Below are positions 12,901 through 26,400 of a stretch of DNA of 64,000 nt, in pieces. Positions within the stretch are counted from its first letter, which is position 1. Each line of letters begins with the position of its first letter. A model generated the notes under the pieces. The model saw only the letters and a list, made by a program, of their open reading frames with translations, did no database searches and had not been told where the DNA came from. Source of the stretch: Pampus argenteus (Eukaryota > Chordata > Actinopteri > Scombriformes > Stromateidae); assembly GCA_036937835.1 (NCBI GenBank), contig CM072863.1, positions 13,876,001-13,940,000 on the forward strand. The letters are read 5' to 3'. A program made the translations under genes and the position numbers.

Positions 12901-15900
12901 CCTTGTTCCCAACGATAGCACTGAACTCACTCAGGTCCCTCATCAGCCCGTTGAGAATCTCAGCGATGCGTTTCCTTTGGTGGCTGTTCACTTCCTGGAT
13001 ACGAGACAGCTCTGCCTCTAATGCCATAAGTTGAGCCTGTGAGGGAAAAGGAGTGAAATGAGCATGAATATAGAGGGGCAGAATGGTGGTGGGGTGTGAC
13101 AGGAGGAAAATGGAAAGGGAAGAGATTTGAAAAAAAGAAAGGGGATATTAAAGAGAGAACACGGAGTAAGAAACGATGGAGCTCACACCATTTTTGGATG
13201 CATTTTAACCCGTGACCTCTTTCTCATCCAAGAAATCTAAGTAGCAAACCATAATGGGTGCTAAATTACAAATCAATAAACTACAGGGATAGTAGGTGAT
13301 GGAATGGGCGCTGGATGAAAGGATCTGGGAGAGTGAATGATGGAGCTTACCTTATCCTTCTCCATTTTTGAAAGCAATCTCTAAATACTGCCGTAGCTCC
13401 AATGGCTTGAACACAATAAACAGAATGGGTATCTAATCTCGCGAAACTGAGCCCTGGTTTTTTAACATGGTTAACATGAGACCTCTTTTTTTTTCTTGGT
13501 TCGATAATTTGGTGTGACCGCGGTGAACCTGTATTACTTTGATTTCTGCTACTATATTTCTATTCTGGTGGTGCTATAGTAACCAAAAGGGATTTTTCCC
13601 TTGTTGTTTCATTTTGTACAATATGAATCATCTATTATCACAGGAATAATGTACTTAAGATGCTTTCTAATGGCACATTTTAGGTTATTGGCCCCCATGG
13701 ATCATCAGTCAGTTGAAAGTACCATTAATCATCTTCTTAAATACAGTAACATTCATTCTTTTATGAACCTCTCCATCTTCATCTTCTTCATTACCTTCAA
13801 GCCCCCAATCATACTCTAGATCACGTCCCATGTCATAACATTAAGTTAGCATAAACGGCAGTAAGTAATTAACAGAATCAATTCATGAATAAATAAAAGG
13901 AGAAGAGTGCAGAGGTTAATGAAAATCATTCCGTTTAGTTAAAGAGAGATTTATGAAGGCATATCGAAGAGATGGTTGAGGGAACAATGAATGGAATTAA
14001 TCATGATGATAGAACAGGGTTTAAATGGATGGATGGATGAAAGAAGGCGCTCAAAGGAGCAGATGAGTGGCAGTGACAGTGAGTGATGGCATGGCCTCCT
14101 GCAGAAGGAGAGAAGGGTTTCCACTGGAGGCACAGATCAAGACACCTAAGGATACAGCGGGGTGAAGGCGATGATAAATGTACTCTATTGCACATTTTTT
14201 TCTAGGTCAATGCCGCTCCGTTTCTACCGTAGATATGGAAAATCTCAAAAAGACATAATACTGCACATTAGCATAACAGCTGGGATGCAGCAAGAGATCG
14301 CCTGAGAGGCTGGAATAATTGGATTTTTTTTTTTAGATCACTGTATAGTTTCTCGTATACAGCTTCACATCTTGTCAGAGAAGGAGTCATGACAGGTGAG
14401 AGGTCAGAGCAGAACAGACTGAAGGGGCCGTGGAGGATGCATGCTAAGTGAGATGAATCATGAGAAAAGGAGGTTTCAGCTGGGTATAATACACTAAATT
14501 GCACAGGGTAGTTCTATTGTCAGCTCTATTTATCAATTTCTGGACCACCTTCTTAGAAACACAGAGTGAGGGGAGGATGCCCTGCTGGCAGATTGTAAAA
14601 CAGTGCATGAAATATTGAAGGGGTTTTAAGAAGGTAAATAATGGTCCGATCGATGCTGAGCCAGTCACAATAAGTTTGTTAAGAACTGACTAAACCTGCC
14701 AGTGGTCTTTTATTTCTATCCCTATTCAGCTTTTTGTTTCCAACGGCTAACGGTATTTATCCAAATGTCAATGCCATTTATTCAAACGCAGCACAAAGAT
14801 CCAGTCACATGCAATCTTTTGAATTCATCAGTATAAAATAGATAGAACAGCTCTATCTGTTTACTGATGATTTTTATGTTCAGATAAACGAAAACTTGAA
14901 AATGCAGTTTTTCAGACTTTGTCAAAAAGATATGAATATGTCTGAATATAAATGCTGAAAGGCCTTGCTTCATAAAAAGCTGAATATAATAAATAAACTA
15001 AATTTCCCAGGCTTTGCAGATAAGTTTTCTTTGAATCATATTTGCTTGTGAAGCAAGCAGCCACTGAACCAATTTTCAATGATTTTTTCATTGCTGCCAG
15101 TTCGTTTGAATTCAGGGTCGAGCTACAGAATCACCAGTGTTTGTTGTAATTTGAACAAGATTTGTGACTCCATGTCAAGTTGTTGATTACTGAGTGATTA
15201 TGACAAATACCACAGGCCCATGCATTTACTGTAAAGAATTAATGCCATAACCAAGAGATTGCTTAAACTCTTTTTCCATCTTATCTTTTTATTTTCACTT
15301 TTTCTTACTAATCGTAGAACAATCATTACATTTCCTTTATTGCTCTAATTGTATTACGAACCAACACAGACTATTTTACACTCATTTTCTCTTTCTAATA
15401 TTTCTAATGTGCCACATTACCGAACATGTCCATCAGTTTTTGATAACGCTAGGACAATCATTTACATACCCTTCTCTGTCTATATTATTCTCTTCACCCC
15501 TTATTTTTAGTCACTTTCATGGCATAAAATATTAACAACTGAGCCAGCTGGAAACCAAACCCACCATTTTCTTTGCAAGCTCCTCAGCCAGCAGCTTGTT
15601 CTGCATGCTCTTCTCCTCGACCTCCAGGCTCTTCTGATCATAGTTAACTGCCAGCTCCTCCAGAGCCTGCAACACCTCCTTCACCTCTGTTTTAGCACAC
15701 TCATTCTCTGTCTGCAGCCTGCCGAGCTCCGACTGCACCCTCTCACTGTCACCCTTGGATGATGCTAGAAGCTGAGGGACACAGAGATATAATCGCTAAA
15801 TCGCTATTGTCTGTAAAAAGAAAGACTTGGCTAAGAAATAAGCAGAGTATGGAAGCAACTATATGGAAGCACTGTGTACACCAAACAGCCCCTTCATCAT

Positions 15901-17420
15901 TTATAAGGCAGAGCTGCTGGGTTTTAATAAAACATAATTATAGGAGTTGTTTGTTGTTGTTTTCCAGAGAAAAAAAAGAGATGAGCATATGTAGTGACAC
16001 TGTCACACAATATAAGTATATATAACAGGAAACATATTTTAAATATCCATCTTAGTATATGTCAGACACTGTAAGGGATGACATTGTTTATCCGCTAAAG
16101 TGAATACATATGCACAGCCCACTGTGGGTTATTTCATGGAACGAATAAATTAAATGTTTCTCTACCCAGCGTGTCGCTTTCAGCCTCTGTTTGGCCAAAT
16201 GGATGTAAATTCATATTTCTGTAAATAACCTGCTATGGTTGGACCCACAGCGGGCCCATTTTGTGATATGAATGAACACATTTTGCATATGTGGAGTCTT
16301 TCACAGTGTACCACATGCCAAAGATTATTTCAGGAAGTTTAGTCCACCTGTTTATGAACACATGCTATAAATACTGTTCTTAGTTGCCTTTTAATGGAAT
16401 GTTTTAATTGCTGATCTTCCCACAAATAGGATAAAGAAGCAAATAAGACTCTTTACTGTATATTTGTAGGAACAATATGTTAAAAGAGTGTTCCATAAAG
16501 CCAGACAGAGACGATGGAGTCATGCTCAGCATATCAAATAACACATTAGATTGCAATATAGAGCATTTTGTTTGCTTGTTTATCGGACACACCAGCTAAA
16601 ATAAGCCAAAATGGGTCTTTCCCGCCTCATGAACAATTACCATATGCATTGCTCATTATGCCTCAGTCCTTTATATTTTTATTGACCCTTCCCTTTCTCT
16701 GAGCAGTCACTGAAACCTATTCTAAACATCAACATGCAAATACACTTATGAATAAACAATAATGTTTTTCAAGAGCATTCTGACACCTGAAAAGAGTTTT
16801 TTTTTTCTTTATTCATTTCAAGGGCAGGATAATAAAAGTCTTTTATTCAAAGTGTGACTGTGATTGCCACATTTACAGGCGCTGCAGTCTACTGTGAGCC
16901 ATTTAACCAAACTGATGAAAGGATGTAAAAAGGAGTTTTTTTACCTCCTCCTGGTCGAGCATCTGCTCCTTCAGCTTCTCCACCATCTGGCTCTGGTGGT
17001 TGATTTCATCATCCTTCAGTGGTAAAGAGAGATATTGAAGAGATAAAGTTTATTTACAGTTGTATGTGGTATGCACACTGCACACTGTATAGATATGCAT
17101 TCTTTGACATTTGACATCGTCCAGTCTAAGCCTAATCTTCAGCTTGCACACAACTGTAAATGTGATATACATCTTCAGAGATGACATGAAGCAGTTTCAA
17201 TACTATTTATGAAAAACATTAAAACAGTCTAACTATCAAAAACAAGCATATATTAATACAAATTTGCCATATTATCAATTATTTGTTTGTCTGTGGTCAA
17301 CTAATGATTAATACTGCAATGGAAAAAGCTATATCTCAAGTGCTCAACCACCAATGCCATCTATTCCTAAGAGCTACTAAATTAGTCACTGTTATGTATG
17401 TTATGCATGTATGTAATACG

Positions 17421-17476
<56 letters not shown>

Positions 17477-20400
17477 ATTACATATATTATATTATTTTTT
17501 GTTTTGTTTTTTTAATAGACATGCGTCATCCATTTATCACCTTATCATCCAACTGTTTGTAAAGCTTGCGGATCTCCTCCTCATACTTCTGACGCTCCTC
17601 CTCAGAAATGTGCACAACAATAGAGGAGGCAATAGAGCAGGGGGTGCAAGGGCTGCAGGGGCTACAGGGGCTACAGATGTCAAGAACCGGCTTCTCAGAT
17701 TCGGGGGACACCAGGGGGACATCCTCTGGTCCTTCTTTTAGCTGCTCTAACATGACAACAGCTTCACCTGCGGATAAGGGACACGATATTTCAGGCTCTC
17801 CCTTTCGGATTCATGCAAATAGGGATTAGTATGTTAATCTTCAGCATGTCCTTTCATTTATATCTCAGGTTTGAGATATTTCTGTGTTATAGATCACTTA
17901 TATTTAGACCCTGCAGCAGTACCACACCTATTATACATGATAATGACAGATGTCTTGTGTCTTGCTTGTGCCACTTCATGGCAGGAAGCACACAGTAAAC
18001 GGCTTGGACCGGCAGCTACTCTGAGCTATAACGTGTTTCAAGCATTCAGAACACAATTACAAATACATTATACCATAAATACACAATAATGAGAATAGTG
18101 AATGTGTTATTTTCTTACATAATGACATATTTAACACATAAATACTTTCCTAGTAGTTACTATATTTTCTTTGTTAGGATACACATACTGAAACACTGAA
18201 ATCTGTAGACAGTCCAGAGAATAAAGTCATCAAGACCAAAGCCCCCAGATTATTACTGGTTTCCTTACAAATGTTTTGTTTGTTTATATGTCACTATGTA
18301 AGAATATTATGTATTTATCACATCCTGCTTTTTCCCTAGACACTGGACATCACTAGACACATCAATAGACCTCCTGACACTACAGGAGGAGGAGGAACAA
18401 GTAATGCATAGCTACCAGTCTTTTCTGTGTTCTTCATGCTATTAAATGCTTGTACTTGTGCACCATTTGGCTCATCCATTATCTTCTGGGGACTCATCCA
18501 GTAGTTCACAACACCCATTTGACTGATATAATGTAGTTGGAAAGCAGAAGATCAATTTGGAAACTGAGTACCCCTTTAAGACAAGATCAAAGTAATCAAT
18601 ACTTTAAGACACTACACCTAAGTGATACCTTTCACTGATTAGTTCAGCCAGTCTGGTTGAAATTTGGCTAATCTTTAAAAGCAGCTGCCAAGTCAAATGT
18701 AGCAAAAACCTGCATCCACATGACTCACTGTTGCACACTATAAGAGATGACCGCTAGATAGAGATGTGATAGAATTTATTGCATGAGACAGCTGTTCCTG
18801 TCTTTGGGCCATCCTTTACTACGGAGTCGGGTAATGTGGTACAAGATGGAGGTCAACAGCATTCGTTTCGGTGTGTGTGTGTGTGTGTGGTGGGTGTGGG
18901 GTGGTGTGTGTGTGTGTGTGTGTGGTGTCAATGTTGTCAAAATGATCCATTAGGAAATTAAAACCACTAAATTCTGAGGGAGGCAGAGATGAAGAGAGTT
19001 GAGGGAGGGATTGTGTGTGTGTGTGTGGTTGTTGTTTGGAGAATGTGAGTAACTGAGCGAGATGAAGCAATAAAAAGAATAATTTTCATTGATAGGTGTT
19101 CAATAAAGATGTGTTACTGTGTTTTTAAAATTCAGGTCAAGCACCGAAGGAATGATTTTCAGCAAAAACACCCAACTGCATTCATCATCACACGGCTTGA
19201 ATGTCAGCATATCACTACCATTGATAGCTTTGACATTTGAATTGACTGAAGTCCAGTAGGATAAGGTAGATGGATATGTGTGTGTGTGTGTGTGTGTGGG
19301 TGCGTGTGTGTGTGTGTGTATATGCGCGCAGTGAAATGGGAAAGTACCAGTGTAAATTCTTGACTTTTCTGTAGATGTGTTTTTTTTGTGCCTTTGTCAC
19401 TGTGATGATTACTAATACATAAGGATTCGTTAAACATAAAGCCTCCAGCTTTTCTTGCCTCCAGCACATTGTGAGAAGAATCCAATTATACAAAGTGTAA
19501 AACTCCTGAATAATATGGGATTTTGAAGTGTTGGGATTTTTAAATGTTTCGGGCACAGGTCCAGAGAGTCTATTTGGGTGCTCTCTTCCCATATGTCTAA
19601 TGGCATCTGTTTAGATGAAATCAAATGAGGTTAAATCTGCACGTGGACTGAAAGGTAATGTCTGTAGGCTGTAGTGTGGTGATTTTTCTGCAAAGGAGCA
19701 TGTACAGGATATTCTCTGGACTTCACTATCAGTAGTCTCCACCAAAGCTCCTTAACTGAAAATTACCACACTTTTGATTATTTACTATTTAGTAGGCAAC
19801 TGATATTTTTTACCAAACGCCATTGATAATCCTAGTTTACAATCATTTTATTTAAAAAAATTTTAATTTAAAAAAACCCCAGATACATTTCCTTTCCATT
19901 TGTTTTATTTATTTCAGTCATTTATCAAAGTATAAGAGTGTGAGGCTGTACTTAGGCAAAGTGTTGCTTTGAGCTAAATGATGAAGCATGGTAGATTTCA
20001 GGAATAGTATCATTAATTTTGCAAATATTTAATTTTGGACAAATTAAAATTTTAAACTGGTGATGGCGCTACATGAAAAGTCAGGGATTCATCAATCGTC
20101 ATCATTAGGATATGAATGTTTTCATCACCTAAATGGCAATAATTGTTGACATATTTTAGTTTAGAACAAAGTGGTCGTCTGACTGATTGTTCAGCATGTC
20201 CGGCCTAGCCATGCTGCATATCCACTTACTATGATTCTTACATTAAATGTACTGATAATGTTGAAATGCCAGGGAAACTATTTTCTCACTTCCTTCCTAA
20301 GAAGTCTTTCAAATATTCAGCTTTTTTTGAGCCGCCAGCATGATATCAGTGCAAATATTACCGTTCCTCCAGCGGTTCAGCTCAGCCTCGAGTCTCTGAA

Positions 20401-23400
20401 TAACCTCCTTCATTGACCTGCTCTTCTCCTTTTCCTTTTCATATTTCTTCTTCCACTGCTCCGCTGTGAGCTCCAGGTTCACTGATACAGTATTTCTAAT
20501 GGTCTTGGCTCTAAATAAAGAGGAAAGCAGTAAGACACAGAAGGAGAGCAGGAATGAGAGAGATGAAAAGGAACGGAGAAAGGGTAGGAGGGAAAAACGT
20601 AGCAGAGTGAGAAGAAAAAGATATAGAAAAGAGGGGAAAAAGTGTGAGAGAACAGCAGAGAAAATAGGGACCTGTCAAAAAAGGTATTTCAGAGCTGGCT
20701 GTTCAATGAAAATGGGCTTGCATCTCATTACTTGGTATGCAAATTGGTTTTCTGCCAACTGTGCTTGATGGTGTAGGGAGAGGGAACTATATTATATACT
20801 ACACAGCAATTAAGATCATGTATTTCATAAGTGGAAAAAGTACATATGTGACTGTAAATTATTGCTCCCTTATGATGCTCATCAGTGGAAACATGCATGA
20901 TTCTGCAGCCACAGCACTCGATCTGTAACTATCACTTAAAGATGCCCTCCAGACATGTTTTAAACTGTATAAAACTATATAATATAATTTGTGTCTAATA
21001 TAGTTTTTTTTCACAATCTAATTTCACACTCCAGCAAGAAAACAGTGTAGTATCTTTACTCCCTGATTTTAAGTAGACAAACAGCTCTATCTTAAGACAA
21101 AAAATGAATGTTGAACATAGATTCTCTATTTCTAACTTTAACCCTTAACTTAACCACTGAGTTTCAGTCGCCTCCTTTAAATGGTGCAGAACCTCCACAA
21201 ACGTGTACATTTGTAGAGCTCTTACTGGCACATTATATTACCCTGTCCTTGTATTTTTGATGTCATATTGATTAGATAAATAGATTAGTCACGGTGGTCT
21301 AGTCAGCTACTGTGGCTGACAGAGGCAGATAAAAGACTACATTTTCTGTTTAGTAAAATTCAAATATTTTCTGTGGATTGTGTCACTCCCTGTGCTCAGT
21401 CATACATTATTTATTTCAACAAACACTCCCATGTCTGTCTTTTCACTGGTAGAGAAAAAAGGTTGGACATGCATGAGGCTTTTTTTTAAGGCTAATCTTT
21501 CTTTCCAGCCCAACACAAACCAAACACAAACCCAGCAGCATGTGGGTCAAAAGCAAAGCTGGAGGCAATAATATGTGACAAAACATCCCTTCAGCTGCAG
21601 CTGAGCGAGACAGTGTTGTGTTGCTGTGTTGCTGCACAATGAAGCACATGGCTACTTACAGTAGCATGGAAGCATGTTACCTTTGGCCAAACATCAAGGT
21701 GGATTTGGTTTCTGCATCATTGTAGCTGGAGGGAGAGCAACAGATGAACATGGTGGTGCGACAGTTCCCGCCCAACGAGTCCTGTAAGATGCGAGTCATT
21801 TTGCTGTCACGGTACGGCACGTGGGATTTCTATAATGAGACAACAAGAGGAAGGAAGAGATGGAATCACAGATAGTGAGAAAAACAAGACAGAGAAGAGG
21901 ATTAAAAGACTGTAGGAGACATTCTGAATAGCTGCACATGCCTTTCGGTAAAAACTTTAAATATGTGAACCAGCGCAGAGCTGTGTCAGTTACAGTATTA
22001 CTTTTAACATTTGAAACGCCTTTAAAGAAATAGCATCCTTGCTCAGTGAACAAAAAATGAATGCCAGTAGATTTATGAAAGATTTGTGAAGCATTTACAG
22101 TGCAGTCTGTGAGTCTTTCCATTAGGTTTATGTGGAATCCCATAAGTATTCAGAGTTATAATACTTAAGACTGAAAACAGAGAGAAACAACTAATCAAGC
22201 TCCACACAAAGATGAAAAACAATCCTCCTACTAGGTGCTGTAAAGCCCAATAATTAAAAATGTGTATCTCTTTTGTTTAATCTACAAAAACCAAAGTGTA
22301 TAAAAATTACAATTTCTTTAAATTGTTCTGTTTTGTAAAATCCAAACTGAAGCTCTACATGCCACTTGCTATCGATGATTACCAAGCAAATAAGCAAATA
22401 AGCATATTTACGAGATTAGGGTTAGGCTTGTGATGTAATTCCAAAGGATACTGGGCAGATTTTCTGTTCTCTGTTACTTAACTTAACTTATTGTTTGGTG
22501 TCATTTGACATTTTAACAATTTTCCTCGTTGAGAACATTTAAGTTGTTCTAATCTTAAGTTTCAGTTCAGTTCAATTTTGGAATACATGTTGCTTTGGCA
22601 GCAAACATCAGCTATCTGTTAAAAGCAACCAACTAAAAGAACAGGCCTTAGGCAGCTATGTTGTCTAAGAGTCTTGATAGATAAGAAAGCATGAAGAGAT
22701 TTCTCCACTGTACCGTTCCTTCGGCCAGTGCTGAGATGACATTCCCCAGTGCCGACAGAGACTTGTTGATGTTCTTGGCCTCATCCAGCACCGCTCCCTC
22801 TGCACCTGTTTTACTGACCTGACACAGATATGTGCACATCGGAGGAATTAGTTTGTAAAGTACATTATCTAGCAATGCTTTATTTTATGGGTCTTATGGT
22901 TTCCTCTGTTTTCCTACAAAGGAACTGCACATAACTGTAAAGCTAAACTGTAAATTTGAGATTTCTGCAAGACATTAAAACTTACTCTTTTAGAGCTCTT
23001 CTGAACTGGGACAAAGAATTTTTGAGGGTTTATTATTTCTCACAAAATGATTTTCTCTCTATCAATGGAACTGATTGGATTCCTGCAAATGAGCAAACAC
23101 TAACCCTGGTATTGCATCACCGAGGGACAATTACTACCCCTCAAAATAAGAGCCAGTCCTCTGTGTCTGTGAAATACTGTAGAATTTAATATCAACTCAC
23201 TGAAGTGCCATAAAGTGGGTGCTTTAAAAGGCTTTACGGGTGACGTCTCAAAGCTTTAATACATTGTTTATCTATGTCTTTGATGTCTGCAAACACCAAT
23301 TTTATCCCTGGGTCCCACATTTTAAAAACAATCCTGCTGACAGTGAATCTGGTGGGTTTATAATACTGTAAAGCCCTACTTTTAATGTTTCAGAGAAAAT

Positions 23401-26400
23401 TACACATTTGTCTCACCTTCTCACTACCCGCTAGGTCGACAAGGTACAGCTTCCCACTCAGCTTCTGCTCTGTCTCCACATTTTCCTGTTTGATGTTTAA
23501 CAGGAATATGCTGTGACTGCGGGAACTGTGTTCATTCATGTCTAAACAACAAACAAGGAGATGAGAGGAGTCAAAATCCTGTCAGAAAATGTCATTCAAT
23601 TTATTATTTCTCTTAGACAGAGAGTTGTTAAACAATCATGCATTTCTCACCATTGCATCTTAATGTTGTTATTCTTTAATTCTTTAATTGTAAAAATTAA
23701 CATGAACTGACAATGTGAGAACAACATGAAGAGCAACAGTGTGACTCACTGGTGACAGCAACGTGACGGTTGGCCTTCCCTTCATCTATCACGTCCATCA
23801 CTTCATCAGGACTTGTGACAAAGCGCTCAGTACACCCCTTAGTGAAACAAAGGCGCACACACACACACTTTAACACACAAATATACATTTATTTCTGCAA
23901 ACATTCAGTTCATAACAACACACATACAGATGTGAGAAAAGGTGGCAGTTTTCACACCCATAACAAAGACTACATCTACACAATAAAGAGAAGGAAATGA
24001 GCATTTGGTGTCAAACTGAATCATGTCAAACTGTTGGATGGCTCACCTTCACATAAGGCACTCTGTTTTTGTCTTCGTGCACTGACAGGTTGGTTTTTGT
24101 CACTAGGGTGTGGGAAAATAAGGAGAAAGGTCACTGTGTGTGCAAACGTGCTTCTGCATGTTAATATGCGTTTTTCTTTGCGGCACAACTATAATCAGAC
24201 CTGGCTATGGCCTCTTTATATCTGTGAGTCAAACTCTCATCCTGCAGTGTGAAAAAATATGTGAGGCTCTAGCTACGAGTGTTTTTAATGTAAATGAATT
24301 ATTTTTTCCCCAAAGTCACTAAGAGGTGGAGCAGATGCATCCGCTAATGTCAACAAATTATTTGCAAAAGCCACTTACTGACCAAAATTCCTGAATTAGT
24401 CATTTACATTTGAAAGTCCTATATTGTCCTATATTTCTTTCTTCTTTTTATCACCATACAGTCCCTTTTCTTCTTTGCAGATACTACAGGGTGTTGTTCT
24501 CTGTGCTGCCTCGATTTATCTCACCTGTTGTCGACCCATAACTTAAATGTTCCTCCACTGCGGTGAACTCTCCTGCATACAGATGGAGGCTTCGCCATTG
24601 TCTCAGGCTCATTTAAAGATGTAATAATGAGGATGCTTCCTACGACTCTCTGTTCAGGCCTCTCCATCATTTTACACTGATTATATGGTATCTCTGTGAT
24701 AAGTGTATAGCATGTGCTGCAGTGTGGTGCTTCTGTGTGTATGGTGTACCAAACAATACATTAATTATTTTGTGAAGCAGATAAGTGAAAATATAAAGGT
24801 AGTAGATAGTGATTGTTTACTTTTTCAATTCCGCTTCCAAAATCAGATCCCCTTGAGTCTTTATATTGTTTCCAACACACAACCATCACAATTTAACAGT
24901 TTATCCTTATGTGATCTAGATGTAGCTATAAGGGTTTGAAATTTAACTGTGCACTGCAAAAAATGTGTACGGTATTAACAAATGTAACTGTTTTTACAGA
25001 CTCAAACACACCATCCAGCAGGTCCCGAATTTTATCCATGTAGATCTCAAAGTAGGATACCTGCAGAAAAACAAGACACATGTGGCAGCTGATCATCTGG
25101 ACTAAAGGTGGAGGGACAGAAAAAGAAGTGATACAGATAAATATAGGGCTGCTTATTGTACAAATATGCAAAATGATGTTGCAGTAATCTGTCCTCCTGT
25201 GAATCTGGTGAGGTATTATCCTCTAATAAAAGACTGTGGTGTAAAAGGGGAAAAAAGCACCACAAATGATGTAGGATTACCATTGGCTTGTATATCATGA
25301 TTTATTGATAATCAGGTCATCCATGTGAGAATCATGTCATAGGTTCAAGCTGAATCAAAATTGAGCATGTATGTGCATGAGTGTGTCTGACGGAGTAGAC
25401 CAATAGACTGTCACGAATGCACGAATGAGCAGACACACCAACCTTTATATGGAATTCTAAGTTCTCATCCATTGCAAATATGTGTTCGAATATGTCCTCA
25501 GCAATCCGTGGAATGATGCCCATTCCCTGGGGATCATGAAGGTTCCCCTACAGGAGGAAAGAGACAAGATAAGAACATGTGAAAAGGGGGGTAAATGCAC
25601 ACTTTGGGATGAATTAAGTAGAGTGAACAGTAAAAGAAAGGAGAGTAGAGAGGCTTTAGACTTGAAAAGGAACAGAGTTGTTTCCCGGAGAGAGTTGTAA
25701 AGGAGGTTAGTTCCCACAGAAAGCCGAAAAAGAGAGCTAGAGCATGATGACAGTGATGGAAGGAGATGTACTGTCAGAGAGAGCAGAAGAGGAGATACTA
25801 AAAAAGATCTGTGTGCGTCTGTGTGCTAGTGTGTGCCACAGCAAGAGACCTTTTGAATTATTTAGTATTACTGTACCTCCATGGTGTGTGTCTTTCCAGA
25901 GGAAGTCTGCCCATAGGCAAAGATAGTCCCATTGTATCCACCAAGTACATCTAAATTGAGAAGAGAGAAACAAAAACCATGTTAAAGAAAGAAAGAAAGA
26001 AAAAAAAAGAAGGAAATGGTGTGAAAATGAAGAGTGACATTGCAAAGTCGTATTGGTAGTAAAAGTGTCGGAAGTGACAGAATTACAGATTTCTGCCAGA
26101 CATAAACAATAAGAGTCAAGTACCTCGACAAAGACAAAAAAATTTGACCTTTGCTCCAAAGACACATCAGACTCAGACTCATAAAGCTTTTGTGCACTGA
26201 GACGTTCAGGGTATTTAAGCTTGGTTAGGCACTGAACGACCTCTGTGGCTGTGCACTATAAACAACATCTACCTTCAGTGTTAGAGTCACCAGGAGACCC
26301 TCAGTGAAGTACCACACGAGTATAGATTTATTATTCTCCCCATTCATCTGGTAAGTAAAAACAACACCACCAGGTTATAAAGCATCACAGTTGTGAATGT

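Larger units (their letters stand above)
17768..20361 (-). other. kif5a: kif5a intron 11
   Basis: About 2.6 kb. Holds (GT)n microsatellites at 18871-18926 and 19276-19319 and a shorter one near 19013. No exon or gene recognised. Confidence 0.7.
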
